A stretch of 5,759 nucleotides of DNA from Blastocatellia bacterium (GTDB lineage: Bacteria; Acidobacteriota; Blastocatellia; Chloracidobacteriales; JADJPF01), in assembly GCA_016789295.1 (NCBI GenBank), contig JAEUQL010000262.1, positions 1 to 5,759 of the forward strand, written 5' to 3'. Shown here one piece after another: positions 1 through 5,759 of this stretch. Numbering within the stretch: the first letter of the stretch is position 1; every line of letters starts with the position of its first letter. The translations under genes and the position numbers were made by a program. The notes beneath the pieces were generated by a model, which ran no database searches, was not told where the DNA came from, and worked only from the letters and a program-made list of their open reading frames with translations.

Positions 1-165
1 CTTTGCACCTAATGATATACATTCCTTGACAGCACTTTCTAAAGCTGCTTTGTCACGGGCTGCAAGAACAAGCTTTGCACCACACTTTGCAAGTTCTGTA
101 GCCAGTACTCGACCAATGCCTGCTGATGCCCCAGTAATAACAATAGTTCTGTTTTTAAAATCCAT
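1..165 (-). CDS. Short-chain dehydrogenase/reductase (SDR), N-terminal 55 residues only
   Basis: Reading the minus strand from the ATG at 165-163 gives 55 uninterrupted codons to the window edge, beginning MDFKNRTIVITGASAGIG. Residues 11-18 are the TGxxxGxG dinucleotide-binding motif of classical SDR enzymes, placed as usual just after the first beta strand. A second strand (KLVLAAR, residues 31-37) ends in Arg37, a position where a basic residue often favours NADP(H) over NAD(H); that preference is inference. The catalytic Ser/Tyr/Lys region lies beyond the window, so substrate and pathway cannot be stated. SDRs are soluble oxidoreductases with very varied substrates. The gene diverges from the rightward genes and is probably a separate transcription unit. 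The Shine-Dalgarno is weak, with only AAAGAG next to the start. Family assignment is firm; function is unknown. Confidence 0.9.
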   Translation of the reverse strand, partial: MDFKNRTIVITGASAGIGRVLATELAKCGAKLVLAARDKAALESAVKECISLGAK

Positions 166-208
166 ACTCTTTACTAAGTCAGATAATTTCTTAAGGTAGG
201 AATTAAGA

Positions 209-237
209 ATTCTAAATCTAAAAAGCAGAGATGGAAA
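209..237 (-). promoter_or_regulatory. Candidate sigma70-type promoter for the leftward SDR gene
   Basis: On the minus strand, TTTCCA (237-232; 4 of 6 matches to TTGACA) is separated by 17 bases from TAGAAT (214-209; 5 of 6 matches to TATAAT). This would start transcription near 202, leaving a leader of roughly 37 bases before the SDR start codon. Spacing and position fit well, but such matches occur by chance in AT-rich DNA, so this is a candidate only. Confidence 0.3.
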
Positions 238-252
238 CAGATTGAGCCTGGC

Positions 253-258
253 TATAAT
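253..258 (+). promoter_or_regulatory. Candidate -10 element (TATAAT) for the rightward genes
   Basis: A perfect TATAAT hexamer sits 86 bases upstream of the first rightward start codon, which would give a leader of about 79 bases. No good -35 hexamer lies 16-18 bases upstream (the sequence there is around GATGGAA). A TG dinucleotide at 249-250 is one base too far away for a standard extended -10. The promoter may therefore depend on an activator or on a sigma factor with relaxed -35 needs, or the hexamer may be chance. It lies close to the proposed leftward promoter at 209-237, so the two would share one divergent control region. Confidence 0.35.
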
Positions 259-333
259 CTTTGTGCTACTACTAAAATTTTGACTAGAACGAAAACCAGA
301 GACCAGTCTACCCGTACAGTTCAGATTTCTGCT

Positions 334-340
334 GGAGGAG
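334..340 (+). promoter_or_regulatory. Strong Shine-Dalgarno sequence (GGAGGAG)
   Basis: GGAGGAG ends three bases before the ATG at 344. It is the only strong ribosome binding site seen before any start codon in this window. It settles the start of the small cysteine-rich protein in favour of the overlapping 76-codon reading frame that begins at 280 and has no comparable site. Because the next gene overlaps this one by ATGA, the site probably also drives translation of that gene through coupling. Confidence 0.75.
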
Positions 341-343
341 ATT

Positions 344-526
344 ATGGAAGAAGAAATATTTTTTACTTGTCCTCACTGTTGGCAAGAAATATCGATGTTG
401 ATCGATCTGTCGGTTTGTCAGCAGACCTATGTAGAAGACTGCGAAGTCTGTTGCAATCCTATCGAAATAAGCTACAGTACAGACCAAGAAGGTCAAATTC
501 TTTCTTTTGACACCAATCAACTATGA
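344..526 (+). CDS. CPXCG-type cysteine-rich small protein, putative zinc-binding
   Basis: This 60-residue protein matches the short CPXCG cysteine-rich family (Pfam Cys_rich_CPXG as I recall it), whose members are about this size and have no established function. The N-terminal CPHC (residues 9-12) pairs with a later DCEVCC segment (residues 32-37) inside the characteristic YVEDCEVCCNPI stretch. Cys9, Cys12, Cys33 and Cys36 are the likely zinc ligands; Cys25 and Cys37 are extra. The glycine that normally follows the first motif is Trp13 here. There is no signal peptide or membrane segment, so the protein is probably cytoplasmic. A GGAGGAG site lies just upstream. Its stop codon overlaps the next start (ATGA, 523-526), implying co-translation with the debranching-type enzyme, although nothing in the sequence shows a functional link. 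Family call is confident; role is unknown. Confidence 0.88.
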   Translation: MEEEIFFTCPHCWQEISMLIDLSVCQQTYVEDCEVCCNPIEISYSTDQEGQILSFDTNQL

Positions 527-579
527 TTAAATACTTAGCTCTTTTTATAATCTTTATGTTGCCAACTATTTCTGTTGCT
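523..579 (+). other. Predicted Sec signal peptide of the debranching-type enzyme
   Basis: Residues 1-19 (MIKYLALFIIFMLPTISVA) have one lysine, a hydrophobic core of about 12 residues with a helix-breaking proline, and an S-V-A ending that fits the -3/-1 rule for signal peptidase I. The mature chain would begin at Arg20. There is no lipobox cysteine. The call is by inspection; an uncleaved N-terminal anchor is the alternative. Confidence 0.75.
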
Positions 580-2790
580 CGCCCTGATACTAGAATGATT
601 GATCAAATGGCTATCTCTGTTGGTATACACAAAAACAGGGAGTTCGCTTATACAGATAAAGAGTCGGGATATTTTTATGGTAGAACTGACAGAGAAGGAA
701 AAGATTATTTTTCTGGCTGGAATGTAAATAGAGAACGTGTGTTTAAAGACTATAAATTGATGGTTGATAACCATTTAGTAGATAGAAAAATTGCAGAAGT
801 TACAGTCGCACCTCACTTTATAAAAAGACGGTATATAGATTTTCAAGAAGAGTTGAGGATGTTTGATTACAAGAAAGTTTTAAGTATCAAGCTTCGTAAT
901 TTGACAGGAAAAAAGGTGGCTATTGCTTTGCTTGGTGAAAGAATTGCTTTTAGCAAAGCAGAAGAGAAAGAAGCTTTCTACAAGATGGCAGAAATTCCCG
1001 GTTATACAATTGCCGTTTCTGCTATAAAGGGTGGAAAACTGAACTCTTTTAAGAGAGATGGTTTAGTATTTGTAGAGATTAATGCAGAACAAGAAGGTTT
1101 TTTTATTGCACTAGATTCTTCAGAAGTTAGTGTGACAAAGCTTTTAGAGAGCGCACAAAAAGAGCATGAAGAGTGGACATCGAGACGTGAAACACGCATG
1201 GAAAAACTGCTAAGAAGAAACCATTTTGAAACTTCTGATCCAGCACTCGACCTTGCACTTCAATGGAATATTCTTTCGCTAGATGCTCTAGTAACAAAGC
1301 AGACAGGAGATGGCATATATGCAGGGTTGCCATGGTTTAATGACTATTGGGGCAGAGATATGTTTATCTCACTTCCAGGAACGTCTCTTGTTACAGGTGA
1401 ATTCGATGTAGCTCGTAAAATACTGCTTTCATTTGCACAGTTTCAAAATCTTGATGAATCATCAAAGTACTTTGGTAGAGTGCCTAATAGAGTTAGACCT
1501 GATGAGGTAATCTATAACACTACAGATGCAACTCCAAGATTTGTTATTGCGCTGCTAGAGTACATAAAATATTCAGGTGATAGCAGGCTTGTAGAACAAC
1601 TGTATCCAGTAATTAAGAGGTCTATAGATGGGCCTTTGAGGTACTGGGTTGATGAGAAAGGCTATTTGCAGCACGAAGACGCTGATACTTGGATGGATGC
1701 AAAAAAAGATGGAAAAATCCCTTTTTCTCCACGAGGTAATAGAGCAAATGATATACAGGCTCTCTGGTTTGAACAGTTACGTGCAGGTATATACTTTGCC
1801 ACTCTTACAAAAAATATAGATGATGCAAAGCGTTGGGAAAATGTAGCCAGAAAGCTGAAAGAAAATTTTGAAAAAGATTTTTTAAGTAAAGAGAAAAATA
1901 TTGTAGCTGACCGTTTGACGGCTGAAGGTAAAGCAGATTTTTCTGTTAGACCAAACCAGCTTTTTGCGCTTGATCTTATCCAAGAACGTGACAACAAACT
2001 CCGCATCACACGTCGAGTGTGGGAAGATCTCGTCTATCCTTGGGGTGTTGCGTCGCTAAGCTATAAAGAGAAGAACTTTCACTCACGTCACGAATATCCA
2101 GAAAAGTATCATAAAGATGAAGCCTATCATAATGGTACTGTTTGGCTTTGGAATAATGGTATTGCTATGCAGAGAATGGTAGAAGCTGGGCAGAAAGAGG
2201 CTGCATACAGACTGTTTACAAATATGAGTACCCAGACATTAAATATTGGTGCTGTTGGATGTTTAAGCGAATTGACAGATGCACTACCAAGAAAGGGTCG
2301 TTCATGGGTCAAACTCTCAGGAACATTTTCACAAGCTTGGTCAAGTGCAGAGTATCTTCGTGTCTGGTATCAATCTTTTCTTGGTTTCAAGCCAGATGCT
2401 TCAAGCCAAAAGAAGTTTTTAATAGAGCCAAACATTCCAGCAAAACTTACCAAAGCCTCTTCAAAAACAGTGCTTTTTGATGGTTTTCTGGATATGGACT
2501 TTGAAAGAGTAGGTAACAAACAGCATTATAGCTACTCTTTTCGAGATATTGGCGCACCTGTTTGGATTGAACTGCGCTTGAGAGGTTTTTTACCACTAGA
2601 AGTCAAGCTAAGTTCTCAGCAGACATTAAAAATTAGCCTCAATGGAAACTTACTTCAGGTTAAAATCTGCAGCTTGTCGGGAGACTTACTCTACAAGCAA
2701 GAAGCTCAAAAAGATAGCAAAGAGGCTGCAAAAATTAGGCACGAGGAAAAAATATTTGATAGGCTAACTTTCTGCCCAGTAATAAAATAG
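523..2790 (+). CDS. Exported glycogen debranching enzyme-like glycoside hydrolase (amylo-alpha-1,6-glucosidase family)
   Basis: The 755-residue product has a hydrophobic N-terminus ending SVA-RPD, then a beta-rich domain (about 30-225) in the place of the debranching enzyme N-terminal domain. An (alpha/alpha)6 catalytic domain (about 240-625) follows. Its motifs match the C-terminal glucosidase domain of debranching enzymes (GDE_C): PWFNDYWGRDMFISLPG (270-286), YNTTDA (331-336), DTWMDA (388-393), RGNRANDIQALWFEQL (404-419), HNGTVWLW (536-543), and SELTDA then GTFSQAWSSAE (582-610). Acidic residues in these blocks (Asp279, Asp392, Glu583) are candidates for catalysis. Family members release glucose from alpha-1,6 branch stubs. 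The C-terminal tail after about 690 matches nothing I recognise. No 4-alpha-glucanotransferase domain is present. The start is coupled by ATGA to the upstream gene and has no Shine-Dalgarno of its own. Family is firm; the substrate could be another alpha-glucan or glycoside. Confidence 0.85.
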   Translation: MIKYLALFIIFMLPTISVARPDTRMIDQMAISVGIHKNREFAYTDKESGYFYGRTDREGKDYFSGWNVNRERVFKDYKLMVDNHLVDRKIAEVTVAPHFIKRRYIDFQEELRMFDYKKVLSIKLRNLTGKKVAIALLGERIAFSKAEEKEAFYKMAEIPGYTIAVSAIKGGKLNSFKRDGLVFVEINAEQEGFFIALDSSEVSVTKLLESAQKEHEEWTSRRETRMEKLLRRNHFETSDPALDLALQWNILSLDALVTKQTGDGIYAGLPWFNDYWGRDMFISLPGTSLVTGEFDVARKILLSFAQFQNLDESSKYFGRVPNRVRPDEVIYNTTDATPRFVIALLEYIKYSGDSRLVEQLYPVIKRSIDGPLRYWVDEKGYLQHEDADTWMDAKKDGKIPFSPRGNRANDIQALWFEQLRAGIYFATLTKNIDDAKRWENVARKLKENFEKDFLSKEKNIVADRLTAEGKADFSVRPNQLFALDLIQERDNKLRITRRVWEDLVYPWGVASLSYKEKNFHSRHEYPEKYHKDEAYHNGTVWLWNNGIAMQRMVEAGQKEAAYRLFTNMSTQTLNIGAVGCLSELTDALPRKGRSWVKLSGTFSQAWSSAEYLRVWYQSFLGFKPDASSQKKFLIEPNIPAKLTKASSKTVLFDGFLDMDFERVGNKQHYSYSFRDIGAPVWIELRLRGFLPLEVKLSSQQTLKISLNGNLLQVKICSLSGDLLYKQEAQKDSKEAAKIRHEEKIFDRLTFCPVIK

Positions 2791-2801
2791 TAGAAAATAT
2801 A

Positions 2802-4337
2802 ATGAATATTGCACAGAAGTTTTTAGACAACCTTTTACAGAAACCAGAAAGAATACTCTTTTCTGCAATATCTTCAGGTGGTCACATTATCTGGCAAACT
2901 TCCCACACAGAGATATTGGAGCAGGTTTTACAGATTTTATCTTGTATAAAAAAAGCAGGTATTGTCAAAGGTGAGCGTGTAGCCATTTCTTTCAGTAAAA
3001 ACAGTCTTTTAGTTCCTACACATATTGCTATACTTGCTGCTGGTGCAGTGGTTGTACCACTCAACTCTGCTTTAACCGAAAGAGAGATGGCTGCAGTATT
3101 AGACAAAGCAGAAGTAAGCTTGGCTATTGTTGAAGATAGAGTTTTTGAAAGGGTATCTAAATATGCTTTCAACACTACGTACCCTTGGTGGGTTAAAGGT
3201 GAAAGCTTTCAATCATCAAAAGATATTCATAGTTTAGCACAAGTGTTAGGTAATAAAGACAGACTTGATCTTTGTGTAGAACAGGTAGAAGAGAACGATT
3301 TAGCACTGATGCTCTTTACCAGTGGTACAACGGGCAGACCAAAAGGCGTTGGGCTTTCGCACAAGAATATAGCTGCAAACCTCCAATCTCTTATAGTAGA
3401 AGCTTGGAAAATAGATGAGGGCGACAAGCTCTTGCATGCACTTCCTGTACATCATATACACGGTCTAGGGCTTGGAATTTATGGAACACTTTATGCTAAA
3501 AATAGCACCGTTTTTTTAGAAAAATTTGACCCTACAGTGGTAGTTAATGCCGTAAGATCAGAAAAGGTAACCCTTTTTATGGGTGTCCCTACTATGTACA
3601 GCAGAATTCTTGATGTAGCAGAACAGTCAGATTTTACTACTATGAGGCTTTTTGTATCAGGTTCTGCACCACTTTCTACAGAACTATTTCGGAAGTTTCA
3701 AGAAAAGTTTGGAATTACAATTCTTGAGCGTTATGGTTTGACAGAAACTATTATCAACAGCACCAATCCTCTGGATGGGATAAGAAAAGCAGGAACTGTT
3801 GGGCTAGCTCTAAATGGTGTTGAAATAGAGGTTTTTGATCCAGAAACTTTTCAAAAGCTTTCCAGAGGTCAAACGGGAGAGGTCTGGATTAGAGGTGCAA
3901 ACGTTTTTGCTGGTTACTGGCGTGATGAAGAGAGCACAAAGGCGGCTTTTCACCACGACTGGTTCAGAACTGGTGACCTTGGAGTTTTTGATGAAGATGG
4001 ATATTTGAAGATTGTTGGGAGAATAAAAGAGCTGATAATAGTAGGTGGAAGTAACATCAGTCCAAGCGAAGTCGAAATAGTTTTTGAGAAAGAGCCTTAT
4101 TTTGTTGAGTATGCTGTTGCTGGTCTACCCGATGCCGATCTAGGTGAAAAAGTAGCCCTTTTTGCTGTACTTCGCGAAGGCGAAGACGAAAGTAGAGTAA
4201 GACGACGGCTTCAGGAGATAGCGGACAAAGAGTTGGCTGCTTACAAACGTCCTCGCGAGTACTTGTTTGTAGAGTCACTCCCTCGTAACGCAATGGGCAA
4301 AGTGGAAAGAGGAAAACTCAAATACTTTATGAAATAA
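2802..4337 (+). CDS. AMP-forming acyl-CoA synthetase, malonyl-CoA synthetase (MatB/AAE13)-like
   Basis: This 511-residue cytoplasmic enzyme belongs to the ANL adenylating superfamily: it activates a carboxylic acid with ATP and passes the acyl group to CoA. All core motifs are intact: the phosphate loop TSGTTGRPKG (173-182), YGLTET (311-316), the TGDLG motif (390-394), the GRIKE hinge (406-410) and the C-terminal catalytic lysine Lys500 in NAMGK. Length is normal. Within the superfamily the segments LPVHHIHGL (214-222), MGVPTMYSR (260-268), SGSAPL (286-291) and STNPLDG..KAGTVG (320-334) resemble malonyl-CoA synthetases. Arg268 falls where I recall MatB having an arginine that contacts the second carboxylate of malonate. 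Malonate is therefore a reasonable guess, but a fatty or other short acid is possible. The gene starts 11 bases after its upstream neighbour with only a weak ribosome site, suggesting shared transcription. No malonate decarboxylase or transporter is in view. Confidence 0.87.
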   Translation: MNIAQKFLDNLLQKPERILFSAISSGGHIIWQTSHTEILEQVLQILSCIKKAGIVKGERVAISFSKNSLLVPTHIAILAAGAVVVPLNSALTEREMAAVLDKAEVSLAIVEDRVFERVSKYAFNTTYPWWVKGESFQSSKDIHSLAQVLGNKDRLDLCVEQVEENDLALMLFTSGTTGRPKGVGLSHKNIAANLQSLIVEAWKIDEGDKLLHALPVHHIHGLGLGIYGTLYAKNSTVFLEKFDPTVVVNAVRSEKVTLFMGVPTMYSRILDVAEQSDFTTMRLFVSGSAPLSTELFRKFQEKFGITILERYGLTETIINSTNPLDGIRKAGTVGLALNGVEIEVFDPETFQKLSRGQTGEVWIRGANVFAGYWRDEESTKAAFHHDWFRTGDLGVFDEDGYLKIVGRIKELIIVGGSNISPSEVEIVFEKEPYFVEYAVAGLPDADLGEKVALFAVLREGEDESRVRRRLQEIADKELAAYKRPREYLFVESLPRNAMGKVERGKLKYFMK

Positions 4338-4408
4338 GCATTTTCGGCTTGGAGTTTTTTCAAATTAGCCTGCTTAACACCTTTTTAATCTGCTTTGTAA
4401 AGAAAATT

Positions 4409-5584
4409 ATGATTTCTTGGATACTTTTTTTGATAAATGTTGCCCTGGGACTAGTTGCTATAGGTGGTTTGGTTTACTACCTGTTGATAATTCTTGCTGT
4501 AGGTCAAGCAAGGAGAAAGAAGAAGGATGACAGTTCTGTAGAAGCTTTTCCTCCAATAAGTCTACTCAAACCACTAAAAGGGGTTGAGAGTGGGCTTAGA
4601 GGCTATCTTGAAACCTTCTTTCGTCAGGACTATCCAAAGTATGAGATAGTTTTTGCTGTGCATGACGAAAATGATCCAGCTATACCACTGGTTGACGAGC
4701 TTATAGACCAATATCGAGATGTTGAAGCTAAGTTGATAATTACAGACAAGCCTCGCTACTCCAACGCCAAAGTCTACAGTCTGGAGCGCTTGGCAGATGT
4801 TGCTGCACACGAGATTTTGGTGATTACTGACAGTGATACTTCTGTTGGTCGAGACTATTTGAGAGCGATAGCACGAGAGTTTAGGTCTGACAGTGTTGGA
4901 GCTGTAACAAATCTCTATCGTGGTGTTGGTAATAGAGATTTTTGGTCGAAGTTAGAAGCTCTTGGAATGAGTACAGAGTTTATGGGTGGTGTAGTGGTTG
5001 CCAACATGCTTGGAGGGATGGACTTTATGCTTGGCCCATCGATGGCTATTCGGCGGCAGTGCTTAAAGCGAATAGGAGGATTTGCAGCTATAGCAGAGTA
5101 CTTAGCCGATGATTTTGTGTTAGGAAACTGGATTGCAAAATGTGGTTTTAAGGTATCATTGTCACGCTACGTTATCAATCATCATGCTACTTCACTAGGT
5201 TTTCTTTACAGTTTCTACCATCGTTTGCGTTGGAATCGTAGTACTCGGTTTTCACGTCCCTTTGGCTATATTGGACAAGGTTTCACTTATGGTGTAGTTT
5301 GGGCTGCTGTCTGGTTTGGACTTTTTATATCTGATGGGAGTGCAGAGCTACTGATAGCAATGCTTTTTGCACGCTTGGCAGTAGCAATAGTACTTGGCTA
5401 TTTGTTGTTGAAAGATGAAGATGTAATCTATAGGTTGTGGATGATTCCGTTTCAAGATATGTTAAGTTTTGCTTCTTGGATAGGTGGATTCCTTGGGAAA
5501 GAAATTGTGTGGCGTGACTGTCGTTACAAAATTCTTCCTGGAGGGCGTTTTGTAAAAGTAGAGACAAAAGAGATTCAAGGGTGA
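4409..5584 (+). CDS. hpnI: HpnI-like hopanoid glycosyltransferase (ceramide glucosyltransferase-like)
   Basis: From the ATG at 4409 the product is 391 residues. HpnI is known to add N-acetylglucosamine from a UDP-sugar to bacteriohopanetetrol, on the way to BHT-glucosamine and BHT cyclitol ether. A long membrane segment (about 3-31) and a basic stretch (RRKKK, 35-39) precede a GT-A domain with LLKPLKG (52-58), RQDYP (72-76), VHDENDP (84-90), the DSD motif (141-143), LGPSMAIRR (208-216), YLADD (231-235) and HRLRW (271-275). These match the D1, D2, D3 and xxxRW pattern of ceramide-glucosyltransferase relatives. Three more membrane segments follow (about 291-307, 313-334 and 343-362), then a short cytoplasmic tail with WRDCRYKILPGGRF. 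The frame is open back to a TTG at 4349, but that start has no ribosome site and adds an odd hydrophobic leader. The lipid acceptor could differ from hopanoid. Confidence 0.85.
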   Translation: MISWILFLINVALGLVAIGGLVYYLLIILAVGQARRKKKDDSSVEAFPPISLLKPLKGVESGLRGYLETFFRQDYPKYEIVFAVHDENDPAIPLVDELIDQYRDVEAKLIITDKPRYSNAKVYSLERLADVAAHEILVITDSDTSVGRDYLRAIAREFRSDSVGAVTNLYRGVGNRDFWSKLEALGMSTEFMGGVVVANMLGGMDFMLGPSMAIRRQCLKRIGGFAAIAEYLADDFVLGNWIAKCGFKVSLSRYVINHHATSLGFLYSFYHRLRWNRSTRFSRPFGYIGQGFTYGVVWAAVWFGLFISDGSAELLIAMLFARLAVAIVLGYLLLKDEDVIYRLWMIPFQDMLSFASWIGGFLGKEIVWRDCRYKILPGGRFVKVETKEIQG

Positions 5585-5593
5585 GAATAGAAG

Positions 5594-5759
5594 ATGTATC
5601 GTCGCTATGAGCTAAGTATTCTATTTGTTGCTAGTTTAGTCTTCCTTCTTTCAATTGTAAGCCCACCTGGACTTATGGACGATGTTGATGCAGTACAGGC
5701 ACAGATTGCCCGAACTATGCTTGAATCTGGTGATTGGGTTACAGCTAAGCTCAATGGTA
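5594..5759 (+). CDS. ArnT/PMT_2-type membrane glycosyltransferase, N-terminal 55 residues only
   Basis: The reading frame opens at ATG 5594, nine bases after the upstream stop, and is cut by the window edge. The visible protein has a short basic head (MYRRYE), a first membrane helix (about 7-23, ending in SPPG), and an acidic loop LMDDVDAVQAQIARTMLESGDWVTAKLNG (27-55). This loop matches the first periplasmic loop of 4-amino-4-deoxy-L-arabinose transferase and related PMT_2 proteins, in which an acidic pair and the segment IARxMLESGDWVTxxLNG are characteristic. Such enzymes move a sugar from an undecaprenyl-phosphate carrier to lipid A or another envelope acceptor on the outer face of the inner membrane. 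Here the usual DE-R-Y motif reads DDVDAV. Sugar and acceptor cannot be told. Tight linkage to the HpnI-like gene suggests a lipid acceptor and a shared transcript. Confidence 0.8.
   Translation, partial: MYRRYELSILFVASLVFLLSIVSPPGLMDDVDAVQAQIARTMLESGDWVTAKLNG

Noticed and set aside
280..285. TTGACT as a -35 element for a second rightward promoter.
   Set aside because: No acceptable -10 hexamer lies 16-18 bases downstream; the sequence there is around CCAGTC.
280..510. A 76-codon open frame overlapping the cysteine-rich protein gene.
   Set aside because: It begins without a ribosome site, its sequence looks random and basic, and it overlaps a recognisable CPXCG protein that has a strong Shine-Dalgarno.
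1662..2009. A 115-codon minus-strand open frame within the debranching-type gene.
   Set aside because: It is rich in Ser, Phe and Leu as expected for an antisense shadow, resembles no family, and lies wholly inside a well-supported gene.
3979..4360. Repeated CTTGGAGTTTTT at about 3979 and 4348.
   Set aside because: The match is only 12 bases, one copy is inside a conserved coding motif (GDLGVF), and the flanks differ; chance is sufficient.
4336..4375. Possible hairpin after the acyl-CoA ligase stop: AAGCA with TGCTT and GGCT with AGCC.
   Set aside because: The two arms are separated by a 5-base one-sided bulge and a 17-base loop, are short, and are not followed directly by a U tract, so it is not a convincing terminator.

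Overview
The window is an AT-rich stretch (about 40% G+C by eye) from a Gram-negative-type bacterium. It is densely packed with ordinary protein-coding genes. The best clue to lifestyle is a clear HpnI-type glycosyltransferase, which points to a hopanoid-producing organism. It is followed directly by the start of an ArnT/PMT-type lipid-linked sugar transferase. From memory, this gene pair and the N-terminal sequence of the second gene resemble acidobacterial homologues. That is only a weak taxonomic hint, and I do not assign a phylum.

Layout. A short-chain dehydrogenase gene runs leftward off the left edge (1-165, minus strand; only its N-terminus is present). A 178-base divergent intergenic region (166-343) carries candidate promoters for both directions and a strong Shine-Dalgarno sequence. 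Five genes then run rightward with tight spacing: a 60-residue CPXCG-type cysteine-rich protein (344-526); a 755-residue glycogen-debranching-enzyme-like glycoside hydrolase with a predicted signal peptide (523-2790, overlapping its upstream neighbour by ATGA); a 511-residue AMP-forming acyl-CoA ligase resembling malonyl-CoA synthetases (2802-4337); an HpnI-like membrane glycosyltransferase (4409-5584); and a glycosyltransferase of the ArnT/PMT_2 type, cut by the right edge (5594-end).

How they may work together. The gaps between the rightward genes are -4, 11, 71 and 9 bases, and I see no convincing terminator between them, so one operon or two closely linked ones is plausible. The last two genes form a believable unit for glycosylating a membrane lipid: a cytoplasm-facing nucleotide-sugar transferase, then a polyprenyl-phosphate-sugar transferase acting on the outer side. 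The link to the exported debranching-type hydrolase and the acyl-CoA ligase is by proximity only. I found no RNA genes, CRISPR arrays, insertion sequences or significant repeats, and no strong evidence for an undescribed system. The least expected points are the export signal on a debranching-type enzyme and its translational coupling to a small putative zinc protein.
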